Shown here: in pieces, positions 55,652-64,000 of the stretch
How the letters are laid out: each line of letters starts with the position of its first letter
Position numbering within the stretch: the first letter of the stretch is position 1
NCBI RefSeq assembly: GCF_029836165.1
Contig: NZ_JAOEBG010000006.1
Span: 124,001 to 188,000, forward strand
DNA length: 64,000 nucleotides
Source: Pseudomonas sp. GD04091
Lineage (GTDB): Bacteria; Pseudomonadota; Gammaproteobacteria; Pseudomonadales; Pseudomonadaceae
Direction of reading: 5' to 3'
Made by a program: the position numbers and the translations under genes
Notes under the pieces: model-generated
Databases searched by the model: none
What the model was told of the DNA's origin: nothing
The model's input: only the letters and a program-made list of their open reading frames with translations

Positions 55652-55777
55652 AGATGTTTCTCCATCGGATTTCACGGTGGCAACGACATTTGGCGCGTTG
55701 CTCGATAGGGCGCAAGTATACTGGCTTGCTGACTGACGGATAGTCTTACACATCTCTGTCGAGATTATGTGAACAAC

Positions 55778-55801
55778 TGTTACCGTCATCTGTCGGTAAC
55801 A
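55778..55801. promoter_or_regulatory. palindrome between the mlaA-like and PhnX-like genes
   Basis: TGTTACCG-TCATCTGT-CGGTAACA has perfect 8-bp arms. It lies 40 nt before the PhnX-like ATG in an AT-rich intergenic region. It could be an operator shared by the divergent genes. Confidence 0.5.
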
Positions 55802-55840
55802 AACGCGGGATAGCCTGCGGACTATTTCAGGGAAGTCGCC

Positions 55841-56404
55841 ATGCAAGATGCACCCGCCTTCACCGCCGTGCTCTTCGGTTTGCGCGGCTGCCTGGTCCAG
55901 GCCGCGAACGGCAGCCCCCTGCCCGCCCCTGGCGCCCTGGATTCTCTCGATCGCCTGCGCACTCAGCAGGTGCCGTGCATCTGGCTCGACGAGATCAGCG
56001 CCGCCCAGGGCCAGCACTTGACCCGTGTGCTACCTGAGTGGCTGCCAGGCCACCTTTCCAATGGCTGCAGATGGCCAGCGCCGAATGCCTGCTGGCAGGC
56101 GCTCATGGCCCTCGAAAGCGAACGCCTGGACGGTTGCGTGCTGGTGAGCGGTGATCCCTTGCTGCTGCGTTCGGGCCTCAACGCTGGCCTGTGGACCGTG
56201 GGCCTGGCCGCCTGCAGCCCCTCCTGCGACCTCACCTCCAGCCGCTGGCAGGCCATGACCCAGCAGGAGCAGGACCTGGCTCGCGGCAAGGCGACGCTGG
56301 AGCTGTTCAGCCTGGGCGTGCACTCGGTGATCGACCACCTGGAGTCGCTCGATACGTGCCTGGCAGACATCGCCCAACGCCGGTACAAGGGCGAGAAACC
56401 CTGA
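55841..56404 (+). CDS. PhnX-like HAD superfamily protein lacking the catalytic Asp
   Basis: This encodes 187 residues. The C-terminal part resembles phosphonoacetaldehyde hydrolase (SGLNAGLWTVGLA, LGVHSVIDHLESL). The N-terminal motif that should carry the nucleophilic Asp (DxAGT) reads VLFGLRG, and the cap domain is largely missing. This suggests a catalytically inactive, repurposed protein. Partner unknown. Confidence 0.6.
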   Translation: MQDAPAFTAVLFGLRGCLVQAANGSPLPAPGALDSLDRLRTQQVPCIWLDEISAAQGQHLTRVLPEWLPGHLSNGCRWPAPNACWQALMALESERLDGCVLVSGDPLLLRSGLNAGLWTVGLAACSPSCDLTSSRWQAMTQQEQDLARGKATLELFSLGVHSVIDHLESLDTCLADIAQRRYKGEKP

Positions 56405-56527
56405 TACATCCCGGTTGATGCGGGTCATGCAAAGCGTCGGCAAGTGGATTACGCTTGAGGGCAGGCAAGAACCTTTACCGCTTCGCTGAGGTCCATGCCT
56501 TGCCAAGTCATTGATGGAGAAAGAACA

Positions 56528-56791
56528 ATGCCTGCCCGCGAACTGCAAGAGCGCCTCAATAGCCTGCGCGAGCAACTGGATCGCAACGTGCCGCTTACAG
56601 ACGAAGAGCTGGCCAGTCTGCATGAGGAGGCGAGGCAGATAGAAGCACAGCTCAAACTTGAAGAAGCCACGCCCGACAACAATCTGGTAGACGGCGTGAA
56701 TCTCGCCATCGAACGCTTCGAGGCCGATCACCCCGACCTGACAGCCACCCTGCGCAGCATCGTCAACTCGCTGCACAGCATGGGCATCTGA
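56528..56791 (+). CDS. DUF4404 family protein
   Basis: This encodes 87 residues, mostly one long amphipathic helix/coiled coil (LQERLNSLREQLDRNVPLTD... EEARQIEAQLKLEE) with an IERFEADHPDLTATLRSIVN tail. ATG 56528 has a GGAGAAAG site. Function unknown. Confidence 0.8.
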   Translation: MPARELQERLNSLREQLDRNVPLTDEELASLHEEARQIEAQLKLEEATPDNNLVDGVNLAIERFEADHPDLTATLRSIVNSLHSMGI

Positions 56792-56809
56792 ACACAGGCG
56801 TAAAACCGA

Positions 56810-56836
56810 TTGGGGCCGCAAAGCGGCCCCAATTTC
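56810..56836. terminator. intrinsic terminator between DUF4404 and queF
   Basis: TTGGGGCCGC-AAA-GCGGCCCCAA is a perfect 10-bp stem followed by TTTC. It can end both convergent transcripts. Confidence 0.85.
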
Positions 56837-57667
56837 TTACTGACGCACCAACCGCAGGTTCTGCGGACTGATCGCCCGAGTGCTGCGGTACGGATTGATA
56901 TCCAACCCACCACGACGCACATACCGTGCATACACCGTCAGGTGCTCCGGCTGCAGCAGCGTCTTCAGGTCCAGATAGATCCGCTCCACGCACTGCTCGT
57001 GGAAGTCGGCATGCTGGCGAAAGCTGATCAGGTAGGTCAGCAGGCTGGCATGGTCCAGTGCCCGCCCCTTGTACTCCACCACCACGCTGCCCCAGTCCGG
57101 CTGGCCGGTGACCGGGCAATTGGACTTGAGCAGGTGGCTGTGCACGGTCTCTTCCACCTCACGCTCGACCGAGCAACGCAGCAGCGCCGGTTGCGGCTGC
57201 TCGTAGTTGCTGATGGTGACGTCCAGCGCATCGATGCATTGGCCCGGCAGCGCCGTCACGCCCTGAGCTTCGACGTCGGCCAGGGTGCTGACCTTGACCG
57301 CCACCGGCTTGCCGGCCGCAGCGGACAGGTCCTTGACCAGGCAGGCCTGCAGCGCCTCCACCGACTCGAACACGGTCTGGTTCAGCGAGTTGAGGTACAG
57401 CTTGAAGGATTTGGATTCGATGATGTTCGGCGAGTCGCAAGGAATGGCGAACTCACCGATGGCCACCACCGGCTTGCCCGAAGGCAGCAGCCAGGAGAGC
57501 TCGAAGCAGTTCCAGAAATCCACGCCCTGCCATGGCAAGGCCTCGCCGCTCACCCCCAACTCGGCCCATTTGGCCAGGCGGGGAATGGGGAACAGCAGCG
57601 AAGGCGTGTAGGTAGCGATGTATTCGCTGGACTTGCCCAGCGGGGAGTGTTCGGCGGCGGGATGCAT
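56837..57667 (-). CDS. queF: NADPH-dependent 7-cyano-7-deazaguanine reductase
   Basis: This encodes 276 residues, the long bimodular (YkvM-like tandem) QueF type. The NADPH motif [15 protein letters not shown] and the catalytic C184 in [13 protein letters not shown] with D191 are present. It reduces preQ0 to preQ1 in queuosine synthesis. Start ATG 57667. Convergent with DUF4404 across a terminator. Confidence 0.95.
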   Translation of the reverse strand: MHPAAEHSPLGKSSEYIATYTPSLLFPIPRLAKWAELGVSGEALPWQGVDFWNCFELSWLLPSGKPVVAIGEFAIPCDSPNIIESKSFKLYLNSLNQTVFESVEALQACLVKDLSAAAGKPVAVKVSTLADVEAQGVTALPGQCIDALDVTISNYEQPQPALLRCSVEREVEETVHSHLLKSNCPVTGQPDWGSVVVEYKGRALDHASLLTYLISFRQHADFHEQCVERIYLDLKTLLQPEHLTVYARYVRRGGLDINPYRSTRAISPQNLRLVRQ

Positions 57668-57735
57668 GGAAACTGACCTGAAGGTTCGAAATTGCGCCTA
57701 GTCTACCGGTTTTGCACCCCGCCTTGGAGCGGATG

Positions 57736-58251
57736 TCACTCGATGGTCAGCGGCCCGACCATGCCGGCCTGGTAGTGCCCCGGCACGTTGCAGGCGAACT
57801 CGATGGGCGCGGACTTGCGGAAGGTCCAGGTCAGCTCGGCACGCTGACCGGGCTGCAACAGCACGGTATTGCCGCCTGAATGACCGTGGCCACCGTCCAT
57901 CTGGCCGTGATCCATCTGCCCATGGTCCATGCCTTGGTGATGCATGCCGGCCGTGAACATCTTGCCCTGCATGGCGATCATTTCCTTCTGGTGCTCGGTG
58001 TGCATGGCCTTGTCGCCCAGGTTGAATTCGTGGGGCAGCTTGCCTTCGTTGATCAGCACGAAGCGCACGGTCTCACCCGCCTTGACCTGCAGGCTCTTCG
58101 GCTCGAAGGCGATGTCCTTGAGCACCACCTCGACGGTACGGGTGGCCTTGGCCGCCGGGGCCGGCTCGCCGAAGGCGAAGGCCTTCGGGCTGTCGGCGAA
58201 GCTGGGCAGGCTGACCAGCGCGAGGGCGGCGGCGACGAACAGGTGTTTCAT
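57736..58251 (-). CDS. periplasmic copper-binding cupredoxin-like protein
   Basis: This encodes 171 residues with a signal peptide (MKHLFVAAALALVSLPSFA). It has a cupredoxin beta sandwich with blue-copper-type ligands (LPHEFNL, CNVPGHYQAGM) and an internal His/Met-rich insert (about 95-125, MHHQGMDHGQMDHGQMDGGH). It probably binds or carries copper in the periplasm. It is divergent from a copper-type two-component system and likely its target. Confidence 0.82.
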   Translation of the reverse strand: MKHLFVAAALALVSLPSFADSPKAFAFGEPAPAAKATRTVEVVLKDIAFEPKSLQVKAGETVRFVLINEGKLPHEFNLGDKAMHTEHQKEMIAMQGKMFTAGMHHQGMDHGQMDHGQMDGGHGHSGGNTVLLQPGQRAELTWTFRKSAPIEFACNVPGHYQAGMVGPLTIE

Positions 58252-58450
58252 GTGTGGCTCCGGATAGTACAGCGAGAATGGCGTCATTCTCGAAAAGGCT
58301 GGCTGGCAGCTGGCTGACGGGAAGATTACAACTTTGTCAGCTTGGGCAGGCCGCCAGATCGTCACGTATCATTTCCCCAGCCACGCCTGCCGTGGGAGCA
58401 GGCAAGTCCGCCCCATAGAGGTCGCGTGCATTTTCGGAACAAGGGATGCC

Positions 58451-59131
58451 ATGAAACTGCTGATCGTCGAAGACCAGGCCAAGACCGGCCAGTACCTGAG
58501 CCAGGGCCTGAGCGAAGCCGGTTTCGCCACCGAGCTGGCCAATGACGGCGACACCGGCCAGCACCTGGCCCTGACCGGCGATCACGACCTGTTGATCCTC
58601 GACGTGATGCTGCCGGGGCGCAATGGCTGGCAGATTCTCCAGGCCGTGCGCCAGGCCGGGCTGGACACACCGGTGCTGTTCCTCACCGCGCGCGACGCCA
58701 TCGAAGACCGCGTGCATGGCCTGGAACTGGGCGCCGACGACTACCTGGTGAAGCCTTTCGCCTTTTCCGAGCTGCTGGCCCGGGTACGCAGCCTGCTGCG
58801 CCGGGGCGCCAATGCCAGCCAGGACACCTGCTTGACCCTGGCCGACCTGCGTCTGGACCTGATCCGCCGTCGCGCCGAACGCGCGGGCCAGCGCGTCGAC
58901 CTGACGGCCAAGGAATTCGCCCTGCTCGAACTGCTGCTGCGTCGTCAGGGCGAGGTGCTGCCCAAGTCGCTGATCGCCTCGCAGGTCTGGGACATGAATT
59001 TCGACAGCGACACCAACGTCATCGAGGTGGCCATCCGCCGCCTGCGCCTGAAGATCGACGACAACCATCCCAGCAAGCTGATCCACACCGTGCGCGGCAT
59101 GGGTTACGTGCTCGAGGAGCGCCAGGACTGA
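58451..59131 (+). CDS. heavy-metal response regulator (CopR/CusR type)
   Basis: This encodes 226 residues. Receiver D51 in [14 protein letters not shown]; the OmpR-type winged helix follows (about 130-226, [17 protein letters not shown]). It closely resembles CopR/CusR/IrlR regulators of copper or other metals. ATG 58451 is used; upstream in-frame ATGs lie in the divergent promoter. Its stop overlaps the kinase ATG by 1 nt. Confidence 0.9.
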   Translation: MKLLIVEDQAKTGQYLSQGLSEAGFATELANDGDTGQHLALTGDHDLLILDVMLPGRNGWQILQAVRQAGLDTPVLFLTARDAIEDRVHGLELGADDYLVKPFAFSELLARVRSLLRRGANASQDTCLTLADLRLDLIRRRAERAGQRVDLTAKEFALLELLLRRQGEVLPKSLIASQVWDMNFDSDTNVIEVAIRRLRLKIDDNHPSKLIHTVRGMGYVLEERQD

Positions 59132-60474
59132 TGCGTCGCCTGTCCCTCGGCGGGCGTCTGGCCCTGTTGTTCGCCGCCTGCACCGCCAGCGTTTCGCTGG
59201 GCGCCGGCCTGCTGTTCAGCCGCGCCAGCGAACAGCATTTCGTCGAACTCGACCAGCAGCTGCTCGACGGCCGCCTGTCACTGATGCGCAGCCTGCTCGA
59301 CGGGGTCGGCAGCGCGGAGCAACTCGGCCCGCGCCTGCCTGCGCTGCGCAACGAGCTGAGCCATCAATCCGACCTGGCATTGCGGATACGCAGCGTCGAT
59401 GGCGCGCCCTGGTTCGACAGCCGCATCGACCTGCCGGAAGATCCGCGCAAACCCGGCCTGGCCACCCTGCATGCCGGTGGCATCGACTACCGCAGCTTGA
59501 GCCGCCCCTTGAACCCGGACCAGCCCGCCTCGCCACAACTGACGCTGTTTCTCGACATCACCCACCACCAGCACTTCCTGCAAGGCATGCAACGGCTGAT
59601 CTGGCTCACGGTCGGCCTCAGCGCGCTGACCACTGCGCTGCTCGGCGCCTGGGCGGCACGTCGCGGCTTGAAGCCCCTGCGGCAGATGGGCAAGGTCGCC
59701 GCCAGTGTCAACGCTCGCTCGCTGACCACGCGCCTGCCGGTCGGCGAGATGCCCGAGGAGCTGGCCGAGCTGGCCGATACCGTCAACGCCATGCTGCAAC
59801 GCCTGGACGACGCATTCCAGCGCCTGTCGGCGTTCTGCGCCGATATCGCCCACGAGCTGCGCACGCCGCTGTCGAACCTGCTCACCCACACCCAGGTCAC
59901 TCTCACCCGCCCACGCAGCCTCGAGGATTATCGCGAAGCCCTGCACGGCAACCTGGAAGAACTGCAGTGGATGGCCCAGCTGGTCAACGACATGCTGTAC
60001 CTGGCCAAGGCCGATCACGGCCTGCTGATGCCTAACCGCCAAGCCTTGGACCTGGCAGCGGAGACCGATGCGCTGCTGGAGTACTACGCACCGCTGGCCG
60101 AGGAGGCCGAGGTCAGGCTGTCACGCGTGGGCCAGGCGCATGCCGAAGGCGACCGGCACATGTTGCGCCGGGCCTTGTCGAACCTGCTGGACAACGCCTT
60201 GCGCTTCACCCCGGCGGGCGGCGAGATCCGCGTGACTCTCACGCCCGGATTGCGCATCGAGGTGGCCAACAGCGGGCCGGCGATCGCGCCGCAAGTGCTG
60301 GAGCGGCTGTTCGACCGCTTCTACCGGGCCGACCCGGCGCGCCAGGAAGGCAGCAGCGAACATGCGGGGCTGGGGCTGGCGATCACCCGCTCGATCGTGC
60401 AGGCGCATGGCGGGAAGATTGGGGCGCGGTGCGAAGGTGGGTGGACGCGGTTCGTGATCGACTTGCCTGCGTAG
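59131..60474 (+). CDS. heavy-metal sensor histidine kinase (CopS/CusS type)
   Basis: This encodes 447 residues: two transmembrane helices around a periplasmic sensor domain, HAMP, a DHp with H241 in FCADIAHELRTPLSNLL, and HATPase motifs (NLLDNALRFTPAGGEIRV and HAGLGLAITRSIV). It phosphorylates the upstream regulator. The cognate metal, probably Cu, is inferred from the neighbouring cupredoxin gene. Confidence 0.9.
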   Translation: MRRLSLGGRLALLFAACTASVSLGAGLLFSRASEQHFVELDQQLLDGRLSLMRSLLDGVGSAEQLGPRLPALRNELSHQSDLALRIRSVDGAPWFDSRIDLPEDPRKPGLATLHAGGIDYRSLSRPLNPDQPASPQLTLFLDITHHQHFLQGMQRLIWLTVGLSALTTALLGAWAARRGLKPLRQMGKVAASVNARSLTTRLPVGEMPEELAELADTVNAMLQRLDDAFQRLSAFCADIAHELRTPLSNLLTHTQVTLTRPRSLEDYREALHGNLEELQWMAQLVNDMLYLAKADHGLLMPNRQALDLAAETDALLEYYAPLAEEAEVRLSRVGQAHAEGDRHMLRRALSNLLDNALRFTPAGGEIRVTLTPGLRIEVANSGPAIAPQVLERLFDRFYRADPARQEGSSEHAGLGLAITRSIVQAHGGKIGARCEGGWTRFVIDLPA

Positions 60475-60489
60475 GGGCTGCGGCGCAGC

Positions 60490-60575
60490 CCATCGCCGGC
60501 AAGCCGGCTCCCACCCCGATCACGCAGACTCCAAGCCCTGCGCCATTCCTGTGGGAGCCGGCTTGCCGGCGAAAG
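60490..60575. repeat. REP inverted pair, GCCGGCTTGCCGGC type
   Basis: CCATCGCCGGCAAGCCGGCTCCCAC (60490-60514) faces GTGGGAGCCGGCTTGCCGGCGA (60551-60572). It lies between the convergent kinase and lolE genes. Confidence 0.85.
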
Positions 60576-60606
60576 GGGCGCAAAGCCCCCCCGGAATCGC
60601 CATGCC

Positions 60607-61851
60607 TTACTCGTAACGCAACGCCATCGCCGGTTCGATCTGCGAGGCGCGGTACGCCGGGTAGATCGTGGCCAGGAAACTCATCACCAGCCCGGCGACG
60701 CAGATGATCGCCACATCACCCCACTGCAGCTCCGACGGCAGGCTGCTGATGAAGTAGATGTCGGAGGTGAAGATGTGCTGCCCGCTGACCCGCTCGACCC
60801 AGCCGACCACCGCGCTGACGTTCAGCGCCAGGATCACCCCGAGCACACCCCCGATCAGCGTGCCGACGATACCGATCAGGCTGCCCTGGACCATGAAGGT
60901 GCCCATGATCTGCGCCGGCGTGGCGCCGATGGTGCGCAGGATGGCGATGTCAGCGCCCTTGTCGTTCACCACCATCACCAGGGTGGCGATGATATTGAAC
61001 GCGGCCACGGCGATGATCATCATCAGCAGCAGGCCGATCATGGTCTTTTCCATCTTCATGGCGCTGAACAGGCTGCCCTGGGTGTGCGACCAGTCATCGG
61101 CGTGGTAGGCGTCACCCAGCCCGGCGGCGATGGCCTTGGATACCTGCGGCGCGGCGTACAGGTCGTGCAGCTTCAGGCGTACGCCCTGCACCTGGCCTGG
61201 CGCCCAGCGCTGCATCTCGCCGGCATCGGCGACATGGATGTAGGCTTGCGACCCATCCAATTCGGCGCCGACCTTGAAGATGCCGACCACGGTCAGGCGC
61301 TGCATGCGCGGGGTGATGCCGCCCGGCTCCTTGCTGATCTCAGGGACGATCAGGGTCAGCTTGTCGCCGGTGTTGAGGCGAAAGCGCCGCGCCGTCAGCT
61401 CACCGATCACCACACCGTACTCACCCGGCACCAGCGCCTGCAGGCTGCCCTGGACGATGTGCTGGGTGACGATGGAAACCTTGCCCTCCTCGGCCGGGTC
61501 GATACCGGCGACCTGGATCGGCTGCATCGCCCCCTTGTACGAGAGCATGCCTTCCATCTCGGTGATCGGCGCCGCGGCCATCACCGCGGGGTTGCCTTCG
61601 GCGGCGGCGGCCACCTTGCGCCAGTCGTCCAGCGGTTGCACACCGAGGATGGCGGCATGGGGCACCAGGCCGAGCACGCGCGAGCTCATCTCGCGCTGGA
61701 AGCCGTTCATCACCGACAACACCGTGATCATCGCCAGCACGCCCAGTGACAGGCCGATCATCGAGGTCATGGAGATGAACGAGATGAAGTGATTGCGGCG
61801 CTTGGCACGGGTGTAGCGGGCACCGATGAACAAGGACAAGGGTCTGAACAT
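60607..61851 (-). CDS. lolE: lipoprotein-releasing ABC transporter permease LolE type
   Basis: This encodes about 414 residues with four transmembrane helices and a large periplasmic domain. The start is [20 protein letters not shown], parallel to lolC; a GTG at 61863 would add four residues. The LolCDE complex extracts lipoproteins from the inner membrane for transfer to LolA. Third gene of the minus-strand lolC-lolD-lolE operon, with 62 nt after lolD. Confidence 0.9.
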   Translation of the reverse strand: MFRPLSLFIGARYTRAKRRNHFISFISMTSMIGLSLGVLAMITVLSVMNGFQREMSSRVLGLVPHAAILGVQPLDDWRKVAAAAEGNPAVMAAAPITEMEGMLSYKGAMQPIQVAGIDPAEEGKVSIVTQHIVQGSLQALVPGEYGVVIGELTARRFRLNTGDKLTLIVPEISKEPGGITPRMQRLTVVGIFKVGAELDGSQAYIHVADAGEMQRWAPGQVQGVRLKLHDLYAAPQVSKAIAAGLGDAYHADDWSHTQGSLFSAMKMEKTMIGLLLMMIIAVAAFNIIATLVMVVNDKGADIAILRTIGATPAQIMGTFMVQGSLIGIVGTLIGGVLGVILALNVSAVVGWVERVSGQHIFTSDIYFISSLPSELQWGDVAIICVAGLVMSFLATIYPAYRASQIEPAMALRYE

Positions 61852-61913
61852 GAACGAGAACACCCAAGTAGAAAATGAAGCGGGACGGCCTCACGGCGCC
61901 CCGCGCAAGCGAC

Positions 61914-62612
61914 TCAGATCGCCACCAGGTGCCCGTCTTCCAGGCGCAGGACGCGGTCCATCTGACGCGCCAGGTTGAGGTCGTGGGTCACCACCAGGAA
62001 CGCGGTCTGCGAGTGGCTCGACAGCTCCTGCATCAGTTCCTGGATACCTTGGGCGGTGTGGTGGTCGAGGTTACCGGTGGGCTCGTCGAGCATCACCAGG
62101 CCCGGACGGTTGACCAATGCCCGGGCGATCGCCACGCGCTGGCGCTCGCCGCCGGACAGCTCGGCCGGCTTGTGATTCAACCGATGGCCCAGGCCGACAC
62201 GCTTGAGCAGCGCCTCGGCACGCTCGCGAGCCTCGGGGATCGGCGTCTTGCCGATGAGCAACGGCATGCAGGCGTTCTCCAACGCGGTGAACTCCGCCAG
62301 CAGGTGGTGGAACTGGTAGACGAAGCCCAGCGCGCGGTTGCGCAGCAGGCCACGGGCGCGCTCGCCGAGCGCCGACAGCTCCTCGCCGGCCAGCCAGACA
62401 CTGCCGCTGCTCGGCGTGTCGAGGCCGCCGAGCAGGTTGAGCAAGGTACTCTTGCCCGAGCCCGAGCTGCCGACGATGGCCACCCGCTCACCCGGGTGCA
62501 GCTCCAGGTTCAACCCGGACAGCACCTGCACCGACTCCGGGCCTTCTTCATAGCTCTTGCCCAGGTTGCGGCAACTCAACACGGCTTTATCACTCATGCG
62601 CGACTCACTCAT
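61914..62612 (-). CDS. lolD: lipoprotein-releasing ABC transporter ATPase LolD
   Basis: This encodes 232 residues with Walker [10 protein letters not shown], signature [15 protein letters not shown] and Walker [13 protein letters not shown]. The LolD-specific [18 protein letters not shown] is present. It drives lipoprotein release. Its start overlaps the lolC stop by 8 nt; a later ATG 15 nt downstream is possible. Confidence 0.94.
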   Translation of the reverse strand: MSESRMSDKAVLSCRNLGKSYEEGPESVQVLSGLNLELHPGERVAIVGSSGSGKSTLLNLLGGLDTPSSGSVWLAGEELSALGERARGLLRNRALGFVYQFHHLLAEFTALENACMPLLIGKTPIPEARERAEALLKRVGLGHRLNHKPAELSGGERQRVAIARALVNRPGLVMLDEPTGNLDHHTAQGIQELMQELSSHSQTAFLVVTHDLNLARQMDRVLRLEDGHLVAI

Positions 62613-63855
62613 AACGAAGCGCCTCCGCCGGCTGGGTGCGCGAGGCGCGCCAGGCCGGATACAGGGTGGCGAAGAAACTCAGGACCAGCGCCGCACCGCA
62701 GACCATGTACACGTCCTGGGCCTGGATCTGCGACGGCAGGTAATCGATGAAGTACACGTCGGCATTGAGGAACTTGTGCCCGATCAGGGTCTCGATGCCG
62801 GCGATGGCCGCGCTCACGTTGAGCGCGCCGAGGATGCCCAGCACCGCGCCGATGAACGTGCCGACCACGCCGATCACCGTGCCCTGGACCATGAAGATGG
62901 CCATGATCTGCCCGGGCGTGGCGCCGAGGGTACGCAGGATGGCAATGTCGCCGCGCTTGTCGTTGACCACCATCACCAGGGTGGAAATGATGTTGAACGC
63001 CGCCACCGCCACGATCAGCAGCAGCAACAGGCCGATCATGGACTTCTCCATGCGGATGGCCTGGTACAGGTTGCCGTGGGTGCGGGTCCAGTCACGCGGG
63101 TAGTATTCCTGCTCGCCCAGCTGCTGGGCGATGGTCCACGCCACACGCGGGGCCTGGAACAGGTCGTCGAACTTCAGGCGGATGCCCTGGACCTGGTCGG
63201 CCTTCCAGCGGTGCAGGCGCGACAGGTCGGAGATATTGGTCAGGCCCAGGTAGCCGTCGATCTCGCCGGCACCGACGTGGAAGGTGCCGACCACGGTGAA
63301 GCGTTTCATGCGCGGGAACATGCCCGCCGGGGTGACACTCACCTCGGGAGCGACGAAGGTCAGCTTGTCGCCGATGCCCACGCCCAGCTTCTGCGCGGCC
63401 TTGTCGCCGATCATGATGCCCCACTCGCCCGGCGCGAGCTTGTCGAGACCGCCCTCGAGCACGAACTTGTCGATGATCGACACCTCGCGCTCACGGTCAG
63501 GATCGACGCCGTTGAGCAGCACTTTCTGCACCTTGCCGTCGTGGGTCAGCAGGCCCTGCATCTGGGTGAACGGCGCAACCGCCTGCACCTGAGGATTCTG
63601 CTTTACTTTGGAGGCGAGGGCCTGCCAGTCGTCGATCGGCTGGCCAGTCTCCAGCGTGGCATGGGGGATCATCCCCAGCACGCGGGTACGCATCTCGTGA
63701 TCGAAACCGTTCATCACCGACAGCACCACGATCATCACCACCACGCCCAGGGCGAGGCCGATCATCGAAGTGAGCGAAATGAACGAGACAAAGTGATTGC
63801 GACGCTTGGCACGGGTGTAACGCGTGCCAATGAATACGAAAAGAGGTCTGAACAT
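62605..63855 (-). CDS. lolC: lipoprotein-releasing ABC transporter permease LolC type
   Basis: This encodes 416 residues with the same architecture as the lolE product, about half identical by eye ([40 protein letters not shown]). First gene of lolCDE. In some proteobacteria one LolF replaces both; here two separate permeases are encoded, as in P. aeruginosa. Confidence 0.92.
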   Translation of the reverse strand: MFRPLFVFIGTRYTRAKRRNHFVSFISLTSMIGLALGVVVMIVVLSVMNGFDHEMRTRVLGMIPHATLETGQPIDDWQALASKVKQNPQVQAVAPFTQMQGLLTHDGKVQKVLLNGVDPDREREVSIIDKFVLEGGLDKLAPGEWGIMIGDKAAQKLGVGIGDKLTFVAPEVSVTPAGMFPRMKRFTVVGTFHVGAGEIDGYLGLTNISDLSRLHRWKADQVQGIRLKFDDLFQAPRVAWTIAQQLGEQEYYPRDWTRTHGNLYQAIRMEKSMIGLLLLLIVAVAAFNIISTLVMVVNDKRGDIAILRTLGATPGQIMAIFMVQGTVIGVVGTFIGAVLGILGALNVSAAIAGIETLIGHKFLNADVYFIDYLPSQIQAQDVYMVCGAALVLSFFATLYPAWRASRTQPAEALRYE

Positions 63856-63948
63856 GTCGGGGCTTGTTCGGATGAAAGGGAACGTCCTTGTGGCGAGGCG
63901 CCTACGGCGGCTTTACACTCGGACCACCGCCGTAACCTTGGGTTCGCC

Positions 63949-64000
63949 ATGACGACATTAGACGAAGAAGATCGCCGCGAATACTACCGCATCGAAGATC
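63949..64000 (+). CDS. PilZ domain protein, 5' end only
   Basis: Only 17 codons are inside the window: MTTLDEEDRREYYRIED. The RREYYR segment is the PilZ RxxxR c-di-GMP motif, and a PilZ gene next to lolC is the known arrangement in P. aeruginosa. The rest lies beyond the window edge. Confidence 0.7.
   Translation, partial: MTTLDEEDRREYYRIED

Overview
This 64 kb window looks like chromosome from the Pseudomonas putida group. The evidence is high GC with Pseudomonas codon use, many P. putida-type REP palindromes between genes, and a set of typical Pseudomonas genes: HsbR/HsbA, two-domain QueF, soluble NAD-linked formate dehydrogenase, lolCDE beside a PilZ gene, and small DUF3077/DUF6124 proteins. 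This assignment is an inference from gene content; no database was searched.

Layout. 1-12.9 kb is ordinary accessory and metabolic sequence. It holds a lipoprotein, a PACE efflux pump with a divergent LysR regulator, a dCache chemoreceptor behind a FliA-type promoter, and a D-amino-acid dehydrogenase/RidA/transporter group with a divergent XRE-cupin regulator. It also holds a TSUP exporter, a BphO-like heme oxygenase, an orphan antitoxin next to a 19-codon toxin stub, endonuclease V and a LysE exporter.

12.9-31.8 kb is the most distinctive region. A contact-dependent-inhibition type two-partner system lies on the minus strand: cdiB (29928-31658), a 4429-residue cdiA (16611-29900) and an immunity gene (16092-16607). 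Downstream, and partly AT-rich, are a RAYT-family Y1 transposase (15180-15872) bracketed by oppositely oriented 32-bp units, an orphan nuclease-type toxin tail with its own immunity gene (14325-15009), and two tandem small paralogous ORFs (13430-13949). This looks like a toxin/immunity cassette graveyard remodelled by the repeat family.

31.8-45.5 kb carries an MFS transporter, an SbmA/YddA-like ABC exporter, two acetyltransferase/hypothetical groups, fdsGBAD without fdsC, and arsRBCH behind a strong ArsR palindrome. 45.5-48 kb is a second patch of repeats with a broken ORF that ends at the same repeat unit. It is followed by a glycine-rich protein and a DUF6124-DUF3077 pair preceded by a candidate three-way-junction RNA.

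48-64 kb is mostly conserved chromosome: dusA, tal, a PhoD-like phosphatase, hsbA/hsbR, PilZ, a MlaA-like protein, a nucleophile-less PhnX-like protein, DUF4404, queF, a copper cupredoxin with its two-component system, lolCDE, and the start of a PilZ gene cut by the window edge.

Functional themes are envelope biogenesis and lipid/lipoprotein transport (mlaA, lolCDE), cell-surface competition (cdiBAI plus orphan modules), metal and metalloid defence (ars, copper), and signalling (chemoreceptor, Hsb, PilZ).
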